Positions 6,685-15,260 of a stretch of DNA of 28,257 nt are shown here, one piece after another. The notes under the pieces are model-generated. The model ran no database searches. It was not told the DNA's origin and saw nothing but the letters and a program-made list of their open reading frames with translations. Both the position numbers and the translations under genes were made by a program. Source of the stretch: an uncultured Actinomycetes bacterium (GTDB taxonomy: Bacteria; Actinomycetota; Thermoleophilia; Solirubrobacterales; 70-9); assembly GCA_946886425.1 (NCBI GenBank), contig CAMPIP010000006.1, positions 1 to 28,257 on the forward strand. The letters are read 5' to 3'. Position 1 is the first letter of the stretch. Each line of letters begins with the position of its first letter.

Positions 6685-8499
6685 GTGGTGGAGCCCTCCA
6701 TCGGTTTGACCGTCGCCGGCTACCGCATCGACGGGCTGCTCGCCCGTGGCGGGATGGGCGTCGTCTACCGGGCCACCCATCTCGGCCTCGAACGGCCGGT
6801 GGCACTGAAGGTGATCTCCCGCGACCTCGCCGACCGCGAGGGGTTCCGGGAGCGCTTCCTGCGCGAGTCGCGGCTCGCCGCCAGCCTCGACCACCCCTCG
6901 GTGGTGCCGGTCTACGACTCGCGCGAGGTCGACGGCGAGCTCATCGTGGCGATGCGGCTGGTCGGCGGCGGCGACCTGCGGCGGCTGCTCGACCGCGAGG
7001 GCCCGCTGGAGCCGGCGCGGGCGATCGCCCTGCTCGGCCAGGTCGGCGAAGCGCTCGACGCCGCCCACGCGGCCGGGATCGTCCACCGCGACGTCAAGCC
7101 GCACAACGTCCTGATCGAGGGCGACCGCGCCTTCCTCTCCGACTTCGGGCTCGCCAAGGCGCTCGGCGAGAGCACCGGCGAGGCCTCGGTGGTCGGCACC
7201 GCCCACTACATGTCACCGGAGCAGTGGCGCGGCGAGCCGGTCGGCCCGGCCACCGACGTCTACTCGCTCGGCTGCGTCCTTTACGAGTCGCTGACCGGCG
7301 TCGTCCCCTATGCGCGCCGCGAATCCGAGACCGAGCCGGAGATCCCGGAGGGGATGGAGACGGTGATCGAGCGGGCGGTGGCGAAAGAACCAGGGCGGCG
7401 CTACGCGAGCGCCGGCGCCCTGATCGAGGCCGCGAGGGACCGCGAGGGGGCGACGATGGCGGCAACGCGGGTGCTCTCGCAGCCGCCCGGGGCGGACCCG
7501 CGCGAGGGGACGACGGCGCCGCTGGGCAGGCCGGCCGGGCGGCTCCGGGCGGGCCTCGAAAGCGAACACCGGCTGGCCTGGCTGGCCGGCGGCCTCGCCG
7601 CCGTCGTCGCGGCGATCGTCCTGGCGCTGGTCCTGCTCGGCGGCGACGGGGTCGACGTCTCCGGCCCGATCCCGGTCGGGACGCCGCCGCTGCGGATCGC
7701 CGCCGGCACGGAGGCGGTCTGGGTGACCAGCGAGCGAGACGGCACCGTGACCAAGCTCGACTCCGAGAGCGGCGAGCGGATCTGGCGGGTGGCGCTGCCC
7801 GGCGCCAACCCATCCGGGGTCGCGATCGGCAGTCGCTGGCTCTGGGTGACGGACCCCTCGAAAGGCGAGCTGCTCCGCCTCGACCCCGACAGCGGGCGGA
7901 TCCTCCAGAAGACCGAGGTCGGCGGCGCCCCGGGGCCGATCGCCCTCGGCGGCGGCCGGGTCTGGGTCGCCGACGAGAAGGGCGCCGGCGTCGTTGCCGT
8001 CAACGCCGAGGGCGGCCGCGTCTACCGGCGCGGCTTGCCGCCGCGGGCGGCGCCGCTGCGGCTGGCGACCGGCGCCGGCGGCCTTTGGGCGAGCAGCGCC
8101 TCGACCGGGGCGGTGCGCCGCATCGACCTCAGCGACCTCAGCGTCGGCGCTCCGATCCCGGTCGGCCGCGGCCCCGCCGGCGTCACCGTCGCCGGCGGCC
8201 TGGTCTGGGTCGCCAACAGCCGCTCCGACACCGTCACCCGCGTCGACCCCTCGATTCACGCCCCGCTCGGCGCTCCGGCCGCGGTCGGCGGCCGCCCCGG
8301 CGGCATCGACTCTGGGACCGGCCTGGTCTGGGTCGCCAGCTCCCTCGACGGCACCGTCACCCGCCTCGACATCGAGACCGGCGAACCGGTCGGCAGCCCC
8401 CTCGACGTCGGCCGCGCGCCCGGCGCCGTCGCGGTCGGCAGCACCGCCGTCTGGGTCGCCGACAACGGCGACGGTGCCGTCACCCGCATCGAACCGTGA
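6685..8499 (+). CDS. PknB-type membrane Ser/Thr protein kinase with extracellular YVTN/NHL-like beta-propeller
   Basis: The protein has 604 residues. The kinase domain (about 9-250) shows the Gly-rich loop LARGGMGVVY, Lys42 in VALKV, Glu61, the catalytic loop HRDVKPHN (134-141), DFG (153-155), the activation segment VVGTAHYMSPEQ and DVYSLG. A single membrane helix spans about 297-318. Outside lies a propeller built of repeats such as AVWVTSERDGTVTKLD, LVWVANSRSDTVTRVD and LVWVASSLDGTVTRLD, a likely sensor. The segment between PYARRE and PEGMETVIERA is some 20 residues shorter than in typical PknB kinases, so part of the C-lobe is reduced; the catalytic residues are intact. The GTG at 6685 lies 7 bases after TATAAC, suggesting a leaderless message. 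The ligand and substrates are unknown. Confidence 0.9.
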   Translation: MVEPSIGLTVAGYRIDGLLARGGMGVVYRATHLGLERPVALKVISRDLADREGFRERFLRESRLAASLDHPSVVPVYDSREVDGELIVAMRLVGGGDLRRLLDREGPLEPARAIALLGQVGEALDAAHAAGIVHRDVKPHNVLIEGDRAFLSDFGLAKALGESTGEASVVGTAHYMSPEQWRGEPVGPATDVYSLGCVLYESLTGVVPYARRESETEPEIPEGMETVIERAVAKEPGRRYASAGALIEAARDREGATMAATRVLSQPPGADPREGTTAPLGRPAGRLRAGLESEHRLAWLAGGLAAVVAAIVLALVLLGGDGVDVSGPIPVGTPPLRIAAGTEAVWVTSERDGTVTKLDSESGERIWRVALPGANPSGVAIGSRWLWVTDPSKGELLRLDPDSGRILQKTEVGGAPGPIALGGGRVWVADEKGAGVVAVNAEGGRVYRRGLPPRAAPLRLATGAGGLWASSASTGAVRRIDLSDLSVGAPIPVGRGPAGVTVAGGLVWVANSRSDTVTRVDPSIHAPLGAPAAVGGRPGGIDSGTGLVWVASSLDGTVTRLDIETGEPVGSPLDVGRAPGAVAVGSTAVWVADNGDGAVTRIEP

Positions 8500-8541
8500 C
8501 GGGTTGTGGGCAAAGATGGCTGAATTTCGTAGAACTTCACC

Positions 8542-8570
8542 TTGCCTCCTTGCAGACAAAAAGCTACGGT
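8542..8570 (+). promoter_or_regulatory. promoter of the heptad-repeat protein
   Basis: TTGCCT (8542-8547) and TACGGT (8565-8570) are separated by exactly 17 bases, and the ATG at 8577 is only 6 bases after the -10 box. The stretch around 8510-8580 is clearly richer in A and T than its surroundings. No Shine-Dalgarno is present, so a leaderless message is predicted. This is the best complete promoter in the window. Confidence 0.6.
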
Positions 8571-8576
8571 GCTTGA

Positions 8577-9023
8577 ATGGCAGTCATGGAGAAGAGCAGG
8601 ACCGACGAACGGCTGGCCGATCTCAGCGAGAAAGTCGAATGGGGCTTCGGGGAAGTCGATCGGCGCTTCGGGGAAGTCGATCGGCGCTTCGCCGACGTCG
8701 ATCGGCGATTCGAGCAAGTCGACAAGCGATTCGACCAAGTCGACAAGCGGTTCGAACAGATCGACAAGCGGTTCGAGCAAGTAGACAAGCGGTTCGAACA
8801 GATCGACAAGCGGTTCGAGCAAGTCGACAAGCGGTTCGAACAGATCGACAAGCGATTCGAGAAGGTCAACACCGAATTCGTCGCAGTCCGCAAAGAGATG
8901 AACGAAGGCTTCGAAGGCCTGCGCAAGGAGATGAAAGAAGGCTTCGATGGCATCCGGCAGATCCTGCTGGGGTGGAGCGGCGGCCTGGCGATCGCCCTGA
9001 TCCTTTACTTCGTCACCAGCTGA
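8577..9023 (+). CDS. heptad-repeat coiled-coil protein with C-terminal membrane anchor
   Basis: The 148-residue protein has three parts. Residues 1-25 are a short acidic/basic lead. Residues 26-95 are ten heptads of the form (E/Q)-(V/I)-D-(R/K)-R-F-x. Residues 96-127 are a degenerate helical segment with RKEMNEGFEGLRKEMKEGF. The end, about 129-146, is one hydrophobic helix (LLGWSGGLAIALILYFV) and a 2-residue tail. Core positions are Phe and Val/Ile in strict 3-4 spacing, so it should form a long parallel coiled coil of about 100 residues held to the membrane by its C-terminus. I do not recognise a named function. It lies 77 bases after the kinase gene but has its own promoter. ATG 8577 is preferred to ATG 8586 because of the -10 spacing. 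Confidence 0.8.
   Translation: MAVMEKSRTDERLADLSEKVEWGFGEVDRRFGEVDRRFADVDRRFEQVDKRFDQVDKRFEQIDKRFEQVDKRFEQIDKRFEQVDKRFEQIDKRFEKVNTEFVAVRKEMNEGFEGLRKEMKEGFDGIRQILLGWSGGLAIALILYFVTS
8652..8861 (+). repeat. 21-bp tandem repeat array (10 copies, with a 42-bp higher-order unit)
   Basis: Ten in-frame 21-bp units encode the heptads. In the later part, units encoding QVDKRFE and QIDKRFE alternate, giving a near-identical 42-bp unit around GACAAGCGGTTCGA. The near identity at the DNA level, including third codon positions, suggests recent duplication by slippage or unequal exchange. The unit number may differ between strains. Confidence 0.85.
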
Positions 9024-9058
9024 AACGCGGGTGACGCGTCTCCGCACCGGGTAGTGGC

Positions 9059-9064
9059 TAGGAT
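9059..9064 (+). promoter_or_regulatory. -10 box of the tkt-tal-pgi operon
   Basis: TAGGAT lies 6 bases before the tkt ATG and no Shine-Dalgarno is present, which fits a leaderless transcript. No clear -35 box is seen at 17-base spacing. Confidence 0.5.
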
Positions 9065-9070
9065 CGCGCC

Positions 9071-11119
9071 ATGACCCAGGACATCGATCAGCTCGCGATA
9101 AACACCATCCGGACCCTCTCGATCGACGCCGTTCAGAAGGCCAACTCGGGGCACCCGGGGACGCCGATGTCGATGGCGCCGGTCGCTTACGAGCTTTGGC
9201 AGAGCCACCTGCGCTACGACCCGGCCGATCCGGTCTGGCCGAACCGGGACCGGTTCGTGCTCTCGGCGGGGCACGCCTCGATGCTGATCTACGCGGTTCT
9301 GCACCTCGCCGGGGTCCGCAAGGTCGACGAGGACTACAACGTCACCGACGAGCCGGCGGTCAGCCTGCACGAGATCGAAGAATTCCGCCAGCTGCACTCG
9401 CGGACGCCGGGTCACCCCGAGTACCGCTGGACCTCGGGGATCGAGACGACGACCGGGCCGCTCGGCCAGGGGATCGCCACCTCGGTGGGGATGGCGCTGG
9501 CCTCGAAGTGGCAGGGCGAGCGCTACGGGCACGACCTCTTCGACTTCGACGTCTACGCGCTGGCCGGGGACGGCTGCCTGATGGAGGGCGTCTCGCACGA
9601 GTCCGCCTCGCTGGCCGGCCACCTCAAGCTCGACAACCTCTGCTGGCTCTACGACAACAACCACATCACGATCGACGGGGCGACCTCGCTCGCCTACGAC
9701 GACGACGTGTTGAGTCGCTTCGAGGGCTACGGCTGGAACGTCGTCCGGGTCGGCGACGCCAACGACCGCGGCCTGCTCTCGCGCGCTTTCGACGCCTTCA
9801 AGGCCGAGACCGGCCGCCCGACCCTGATCGTCGTCGACAGCCACATCGGCTGGGGCTCGCCGAACAAGCAGGACACCGAGTCCGCCCACGGCGAACCGCT
9901 CGGCGAGGACGAGGTGAAGCTGACCAAGCAGGCCTACGGCTGGCCCGAGGACGCCCAGTTCCTGGTCCCCGACGGGGTCCGCGAGCGCTTCGACGAGTGC
10001 GTCGGCAAGCGCGGCGCCGAGCTGCGCGCGGCCTGGCAAGGGAAGCTCGAGGCCTCCGGGCACGCCGAGGAGATCGAGATGGTCCAGCGGCGGGAGCTGC
10101 CCGACGGCTGGGACGAGGCGATCCCCTCCTTCGAGGCCGACGAAGAGAAGGGCCTGGCCACCCGCAAGGCTTCCAACAAGGTCGAGAACGCGATCGCCGA
10201 ACGGCTGCCCTGGTTCATCTCCGGCTCCGCCGACCTCACCGACTCGACCTCGGTGCGGCTCGACTTCGACGGCGTCACCAACTTCGAGCCGGGCAGCTTC
10301 GGCGGCCGACAGATCCACTACGGGATCCGCGAACACGCCGCCGTCACCGCCTGCAACGGGCTCTCATTGAGCAAGCTGCGCCCGCTCTGGTCGACCTACC
10401 TGACCTTCTCCGACTACGCCCGGCCCGGGATCCGGCTCTCGGCGCTGATGGAGATCCCCGTGATCCACCTCTTCACCCACGACTCGATCGGGCTCGGCGA
10501 GGACGGCCCGACCCACCAGCCGGTCGAGCAGCTCGCCTCGCTGCGGGCGATGCCGCACCTCGACGTGATCCGGCCCGCCGACGCCAACGAGGTCGCCGAG
10601 GCCTGGCGGATCGCGATCGACCGCACCCACAACCCGGTGGCGATGGTGATGACCCGGCAGAACGTGCCGGTCTTCGACCGCTCCAAGTACGCCTCGGCCG
10701 CGGGGGTCCGGAAAGGCGGCTACGTGCTGGCCGACTCCGAGGGCGAGCCGGAGCTGATCCTGATCGCGACCGGCAGCGAGGTGCAGCTGGCCCTCGCCGC
10801 CCACGAGACGCTCGCCGCCGAGGGCGTTCGCAGCCGCGTCGTCAGCCTCCCCTGCTGGGAGCTCTTCGAGCGTCAGGACCAGGCCTACCGCGACGAGGTG
10901 CTGCCGCCGAGCGTGGTCGCCCGGGTCGCCGTCGAGGAGGGCTCGCCGCAGGGTTGGGAGCGCTACGTTGGTAGGGAGGGCGCGATCATGGCGATGCGCA
11001 CCTTCGGCCAGTCGGCGCCGTTCAAGGACGTCGAGGCCGAGTTCGGCTTCACCCCGGACGAGGTAACCCGGGTCGCCCGCGAGACGCTCGAGCGAACCGC
11101 CCAGCCATCCACGACCTGA
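9071..11119 (+). CDS. tkt: transketolase
   Basis: The 682-residue enzyme transfers two-carbon units between sugar phosphates using thiamine diphosphate, linking glycolysis and the pentose-phosphate pathway. The N-terminal domain has AVQKANSGHPGTPMSM with its active-site His, and the TPP-binding stretch GDGCLMEGVSHESASLAGH ending in YDNNHITIDG. The central pyrimidine domain carries YGIREHAAVTACNGL (with the catalytic Glu) and THDSIGLGEDGPTHQPVEQL. The C-terminal domain contains LIATGSEVQLAL. Length and all motifs are normal. It is the first gene of tkt-tal-pgi; transaldolase starts 10 bases after its stop. The ATG at 9071 sits 6 bases after TAGGAT without a ribosome-binding site. Confidence 0.97.
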   Translation: MTQDIDQLAINTIRTLSIDAVQKANSGHPGTPMSMAPVAYELWQSHLRYDPADPVWPNRDRFVLSAGHASMLIYAVLHLAGVRKVDEDYNVTDEPAVSLHEIEEFRQLHSRTPGHPEYRWTSGIETTTGPLGQGIATSVGMALASKWQGERYGHDLFDFDVYALAGDGCLMEGVSHESASLAGHLKLDNLCWLYDNNHITIDGATSLAYDDDVLSRFEGYGWNVVRVGDANDRGLLSRAFDAFKAETGRPTLIVVDSHIGWGSPNKQDTESAHGEPLGEDEVKLTKQAYGWPEDAQFLVPDGVRERFDECVGKRGAELRAAWQGKLEASGHAEEIEMVQRRELPDGWDEAIPSFEADEEKGLATRKASNKVENAIAERLPWFISGSADLTDSTSVRLDFDGVTNFEPGSFGGRQIHYGIREHAAVTACNGLSLSKLRPLWSTYLTFSDYARPGIRLSALMEIPVIHLFTHDSIGLGEDGPTHQPVEQLASLRAMPHLDVIRPADANEVAEAWRIAIDRTHNPVAMVMTRQNVPVFDRSKYASAAGVRKGGYVLADSEGEPELILIATGSEVQLALAAHETLAAEGVRSRVVSLPCWELFERQDQAYRDEVLPPSVVARVAVEEGSPQGWERYVGREGAIMAMRTFGQSAPFKDVEAEFGFTPDEVTRVARETLERTAQPSTT

Positions 11120-11129
11120 GGAGGTCACC

Positions 11130-12233
11130 GTGAAGGCCACCGCACGACTGCACGAGCTGGGGCAGAGCCTCTGGCTCGACAACATCACCCGCCCGATGCT
11201 GCGCGAGGGCGTCCTCAAGGGCTACATCGAGGAGCTCTCCGTCACCGGGCTGACCTCGAACCCGACGATCTTCGACAAGGCGATCGGGGCCGGCGACGCC
11301 TACGACGAGCAGATCGCCGAGATCGGCGAGGCCGCCGAGGCACCGGACGGGATCGGCGAAAACCCTGCCGAGAACGTCTTCTTCGAGCTTGCCCTGGCCG
11401 ACCTGCGCGACGCCTGCGACCTCTTCGCCGACGTCCACCGCCGCACCTCCGGCGTCGACGGCTTCTGCTCCCTGGAGGTCTCGCCGCTGCTCGCCGACGG
11501 CGCCGCGGCGACGATCGAGCAGGCGACTCGCCTGCACGCGAAGGGCGAGCGCGACAACCTCTACATCAAGATCCCGGGAACCGAGGCGGGTCGCGAGGCG
11601 ATCGAGGAGTCGATCTTCGCCGGCATCCCGATCAACGTCACCCTGCTCTTCGACGACCAGCAGTACATCGGCGCCGCCGAGGCCTACATGCGCGGGATCG
11701 AGCGCCGGATCGAGGCCGGGCTCGACCCCGACGTCGCCTCGGTCGCCTCGCTGTTCATCAGCCGCTGGGACGTCGCCGTCGCCGAGGAGGTCCCCGAGGA
11801 GCTTCACAACCGGCTCGGGATCGCCGTCGGCGGCCGCGCCTTCCGCGCCTACCACGAGCTGCTCGACTCGCCGCGCATGCAACGCCTGATGAACGAGGGC
11901 GCGCGGCCGCAGCGGCTGCTCTGGGCGAGCACCGGGACCAAGGACCCGAACGCGTCGGACACCCTCTACATCGAGGCCTTCGCCGCCCCCTTCACCGTCA
12001 ACACGATGCCCGAGAACACGCTGCGGGCTTTCGCCGACCACGGCAAGGTCGGCGACCTCTTCCCGGCCGACGGCGGCAACTCCGAGCAGGTCCTGGAGGA
12101 GTTCTCCCGGGCCGGGATCGACGTCGCCGCGCTGGCTGCCCGCCTCCAGGACGAGGGGAAATCGAGCTTCAACAAGTCCTGGGAAGACATGCTCTCCACG
12201 ATCGGCTCCAAGCGCGGGGCGCTGGCCGCGTGA
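11130..12233 (+). CDS. tal: transaldolase
   Basis: This 367-residue actinobacterial-type transaldolase moves a dihydroxyacetone unit from sedoheptulose-7-phosphate to glyceraldehyde-3-phosphate through a Schiff-base Lys. Visible are [12 protein letters not shown] and [14 protein letters not shown] near the N-terminus, [12 protein letters not shown], the active-site segment [12 protein letters not shown] with the Schiff-base Lys, [11 protein letters not shown], and [12 protein letters not shown] near the C-terminus. The GTG start at 11130 has a strong Shine-Dalgarno, GAGGAGGT, directly after the tkt stop. The 3' end overlaps pgi as GTGA (12230-12233). It is longer than the short TalC/MipB group and fits the roughly 370-residue class that is often next to tkt and pgi in actinobacteria. 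Confidence 0.96.
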   Translation: MKATARLHELGQSLWLDNITRPMLREGVLKGYIEELSVTGLTSNPTIFDKAIGAGDAYDEQIAEIGEAAEAPDGIGENPAENVFFELALADLRDACDLFADVHRRTSGVDGFCSLEVSPLLADGAAATIEQATRLHAKGERDNLYIKIPGTEAGREAIEESIFAGIPINVTLLFDDQQYIGAAEAYMRGIERRIEAGLDPDVASVASLFISRWDVAVAEEVPEELHNRLGIAVGGRAFRAYHELLDSPRMQRLMNEGARPQRLLWASTGTKDPNASDTLYIEAFAAPFTVNTMPENTLRAFADHGKVGDLFPADGGNSEQVLEEFSRAGIDVAALAARLQDEGKSSFNKSWEDMLSTIGSKRGALAA

Positions 12234-13861
12234 GCGAGCTGCGCGAGGCGTCGGCCTGGGGCCGGCTACAGGCGCACTACGAGGGGATCAAGGACGCGCA
12301 CCTGCGCGACCTCTTCGCCGCCGACGGCGAGCGCGGCGAGCGGCTGGTCGCCGACGGCGCCGGCCTCTTCCTCGACTTCTCGAAGAACCGCATCAGCGAC
12401 GAGACGCTGATGCTGCTCGGCGAGCTGGCCCGCGAGCGCGGGGTGGAGGAGCGCCGCGAAGCGATGTTCCGCGGCGAGCACATCAACGTCTCCGAGGACC
12501 GGGCGGTGCTGCACGTGGCGCTGCGGATGCCGCGCAACCGCTCGCTGGTCGTCGACGGCGTCGACGTCGTCAAGGAGGTCCACGAGACGCTCGACCGGAT
12601 GAGCGCCTTCGCCGAGCGGATCCGCTCCGGCGAGTGGACCGGCCACACCGGCAAGCCGATCCGCAACGTCGTCAACATCGGCATCGGCGGCTCCGACCTC
12701 GGCCCGGTGATGGCGTACGAGGCGCTCAAGCACTACTCGCGCCGCGAGATGACCTTCCGGTTCGTCTCCAACGTCGACGGCACCGACTTCGCCGAGAAGA
12801 CCCGCGACCTCGACCCCGAGGAGACCCTCTTCGTCGTCTCCTCGAAGACCTTCACGACCCTGGAGACGATGACCAACGCGCGCACCGCGCGCGAGTGGTC
12901 GCTGGCCGGGCTGGGCGGCGAGGAGGCGGCGGTCGCCAAGCACTTCGTCGCCGTCTCCACCAACGCCGAGGGCGTCGCCGAGTTCGGCATCGACACCGAC
13001 AACATGTTCGGCTTCTGGGACTGGGTCGGCGGCCGCTACTCGATGGACTCGGCGATCGGCCTCTCGACGATGCTGGCGATCGGCCCGGCTCGGTTCGGCG
13101 AGATGCTGGCCGGCTTCCACGCGATGGACGAGCACTTCCAGGGGACCCCGGCCGGGGCCAACCTGCCGATGATCATGGGCCTCCTGGCGGTCTGGTACGG
13201 CGAGTTCTTCGGCGCCCAGACCAGCGGCGTCTTCCCCTACGACCAGTACCTGCACCGCTTCCCGGCCTACCTGCAGCAGCTGACCATGGAGTCGAACGGC
13301 AAGCACGTCACCCTGGACGGGACCCGGGTCGACTACGAGACCGGGGCGATCTACTGGGGCGAGCCGGGGACCAACGGTCAGCACAGCTTCTACCAGCTGC
13401 TCCACCAGGGGACGCGGTTGATCCCCGCCGACTTCATCGGCTTCTTCCAGACCAACAACCCGCTCGGCAACCATCACGACCTCTTGATGTCCAACGTCTT
13501 CGCCCAGGGCGAGGCGCTGGCCTTCGGGAAAACGCCGGAGCAGGTGCGCGAGGAGGGGACCCCGGAGGCGATCGTCCCGCACCGGGTGATGGAGGGGAAC
13601 CGGGCCTCGAACACGATCCTCGCCGAGCGCCTCGACCCCGCGACCCTCGGCGCCCTGGTCGCCCTCTACGAGCACAGCGTCTTCACCCAGGGCGCGATCT
13701 GGGGGATCGACTCCTTCGACCAGTGGGGCGTCGAGCTGGGAAAGGTCCTGGCCGTGGCGATCATCCCCGAGCTGGAAGCCGAGGCGGAGCCGAAGCTGCG
13801 CCACGACAGCAGCACCAACGCGCTGATCCGGCGCTACCGCAACGCCCGCCTCGGGCGCTAG
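12230..13861 (+). CDS. pgi: glucose-6-phosphate isomerase
   Basis: The 543-residue enzyme interconverts glucose-6-phosphate and fructose-6-phosphate. Both family signatures are present: [16 protein letters not shown] in the middle and [11 protein letters not shown] near the C-terminus, with the active-site segment [19 protein letters not shown] (Glu and His) between them. [10 protein letters not shown] and [14 protein letters not shown] form the phosphate site. It starts with GTG inside the tal stop (GTGA overlap), so its translation is likely coupled to tal. The last codon pair, CGC TAG, also supplies the -10 box TAGCCT of the downstream cydA gene. Together with tkt and tal it forms a carbon-exchange operon; no zwf or gnd follows. 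Confidence 0.97.
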   Translation: MSELREASAWGRLQAHYEGIKDAHLRDLFAADGERGERLVADGAGLFLDFSKNRISDETLMLLGELARERGVEERREAMFRGEHINVSEDRAVLHVALRMPRNRSLVVDGVDVVKEVHETLDRMSAFAERIRSGEWTGHTGKPIRNVVNIGIGGSDLGPVMAYEALKHYSRREMTFRFVSNVDGTDFAEKTRDLDPEETLFVVSSKTFTTLETMTNARTAREWSLAGLGGEEAAVAKHFVAVSTNAEGVAEFGIDTDNMFGFWDWVGGRYSMDSAIGLSTMLAIGPARFGEMLAGFHAMDEHFQGTPAGANLPMIMGLLAVWYGEFFGAQTSGVFPYDQYLHRFPAYLQQLTMESNGKHVTLDGTRVDYETGAIYWGEPGTNGQHSFYQLLHQGTRLIPADFIGFFQTNNPLGNHHDLLMSNVFAQGEALAFGKTPEQVREEGTPEAIVPHRVMEGNRASNTILAERLDPATLGALVALYEHSVFTQGAIWGIDSFDQWGVELGKVLAVAIIPELEAEAEPKLRHDSSTNALIRRYRNARLGR

Positions 13862-13864
13862 CCT
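13859..13864 (+). promoter_or_regulatory. -10 box of cydAB starting in the pgi stop codon
   Basis: TAGCCT begins with the TAG stop of pgi and ends 7 bases before the cydA ATG. There is no Shine-Dalgarno before cydA. This suggests a separate leaderless cydAB transcript rather than simple read-through from pgi. Confidence 0.45.
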
Positions 13865-13871
13865 CAGCGGC

Positions 13872-15260
13872 ATGCCGTCCCTCGACCTGCTGCCGCTGGC
13901 GGCGGAGTCGTCAAATCTCCTCGCCGCGCGGAACCAGATGGCGTTCACGCTCGGCTTCCACATCGTTTTCGCGTCCCTGGGAGTGGCGCTGCCGGCGACG
14001 ATCCTGGTCGCCAACTACCTCGGGCTGAAACGCGGCGACGGCGACGCGATGGAGCTGGCGCGCCGCTGGTCGAAGGCGATGGCGGTGACCTTCGCGGTCG
14101 GGGCGGTGACCGGGACGGTGTTGAGCTTCGAGTTCGGGCTGCTCTGGCCGGAGTTCATGGACCGCTGGGCCGGCGTCTTCGGGATCGCGTTCGCGATCGA
14201 GGGGATCTTCTTCTTCCTCGAGGCGATCTTCCTCGCCGTCTACATCTACGGCTGGAAGCGGCTCGGCGGATGGGCCCACTTCTGGTCCGGGGTGCCGATG
14301 TTCGTCACCGGGATCGGCGGCGCCTTCTCGGTGGTCGCCGCCAACTCCTGGATGAACCAGCCGCAGGGCTTCACCCTCGACGCCGCCGGCAAGGTCATCG
14401 ACGTCGAACCGGTCGAAGTCCTGCTCAACCCGGCGACCGGCTACGAGGTGCCGCACATGATCCTCGCCGCCTATATGGTGGTCGGCTTCCTGGTCGCCTC
14501 GATCTACGCGGTCGGGATGCTGAAGGGGCGGCGCGACCGGCTCCACAAACTCGGCCTGACGATCCCGTTGACGATCGCCTGCATCGCCACCCCGGTCCAG
14601 CTCTTCGTCGGCGACACCGCGGCCCGCGAAGTCGCCGACCACCAGCCGGCCAAGTTCGCGGCGATGGAGTGCATCTACGAGAGCGGCACCCACCAGCCCG
14701 AGCACATCGGCGGCATCTGCCTCGACAACCGCGTCGTCGGGGCGATCTCGATCCCCAACCTCGACTCCTTCCTGGTCGGCTGGAGCGCCGACACCTTCGT
14801 GACCGGGCTCGAGGACATCCCGCCCGACGAGCGGCCGCCGGCGAAAACGCTGCTGCACCTCTCCTTCGACGCGATGGTCGGGATCGGCACCGCGCTGATG
14901 GGGCTGGCGCTCTGGTTCGGGTTCGTCTGGTGGCGCAAGCGCGACATCCCGCGGACGCCCTGGTTCCTCCGCGCGGTCGCGGTCTCCGGCGTCGGCGCGA
15001 TCGTCGCGATGTGGTGCGGCTGGATCGTCACCGAGGTCGGCCGCCAGCCCTGGATCGTGCAGGGCTACATGCGCACCGAGGAAGCGGTCACCAAAGCGGA
15101 CGGGATCTGGTTCGTGTTCGGCGGCGTGGTGCTGCTCTACGCGGCGCTGGGGACGATCGCGGTCCTGGTCCTGCGGGGGATGTCGCGTCGCTGGCGCGAA
15201 CAAGGCGCCGAGCCGGAGACGGCGGGGCCGTACGCGCCCCAGGAAGAGGTCCCCTCATGA
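13872..15260 (+). CDS. cydA: cytochrome bd quinol oxidase subunit I
   Basis: The 462-residue integral membrane protein carries the haems of cytochrome bd, which oxidises quinol and reduces O2 with high affinity. NQMAFTLGFHIVFASLG places His30 at the high-spin haem ligand position of E. coli His19. EVPHMILAAYMVVGF carries the second ligand His. FDAMVGIGTALM carries the Met ligand, and EVGRQPWIVQGYMRTEEAVT is the conserved GRQPW region. The segment between helices 6 and 7 (about 255-315) is short, so this belongs to the short Q-loop class. At least eight hydrophobic helices are visible. The gene overlaps cydB as ATGA, and no cydX or cydDC genes follow. Confidence 0.95.
   Translation: MPSLDLLPLAAESSNLLAARNQMAFTLGFHIVFASLGVALPATILVANYLGLKRGDGDAMELARRWSKAMAVTFAVGAVTGTVLSFEFGLLWPEFMDRWAGVFGIAFAIEGIFFFLEAIFLAVYIYGWKRLGGWAHFWSGVPMFVTGIGGAFSVVAANSWMNQPQGFTLDAAGKVIDVEPVEVLLNPATGYEVPHMILAAYMVVGFLVASIYAVGMLKGRRDRLHKLGLTIPLTIACIATPVQLFVGDTAAREVADHQPAKFAAMECIYESGTHQPEHIGGICLDNRVVGAISIPNLDSFLVGWSADTFVTGLEDIPPDERPPAKTLLHLSFDAMVGIGTALMGLALWFGFVWWRKRDIPRTPWFLRAVAVSGVGAIVAMWCGWIVTEVGRQPWIVQGYMRTEEAVTKADGIWFVFGGVVLLYAALGTIAVLVLRGMSRRWREQGAEPETAGPYAPQEEVPS

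Noticed and set aside
8652..8861. Tandem 21-bp repeats as a CRISPR array
   Set aside because: Units are contiguous without spacers, in frame and coding for heptads.
8564..8953. Minus-strand Ser/Asn/Arg-rich repeat open frame
   Set aside because: It is the antisense of the heptad repeat and has no independent start signals.
9025..9039. Small hairpin ACGCG/CGCGT after the heptad-repeat gene
   Set aside because: Only 5 bp of stem; too weak in this base composition to call a terminator.
12266..14014. 582-residue minus-strand open frame opposite pgi
   Set aside because: It is Asp/Arg/Gly/Val-rich with no motif and lies antisense to a well-supported gene.
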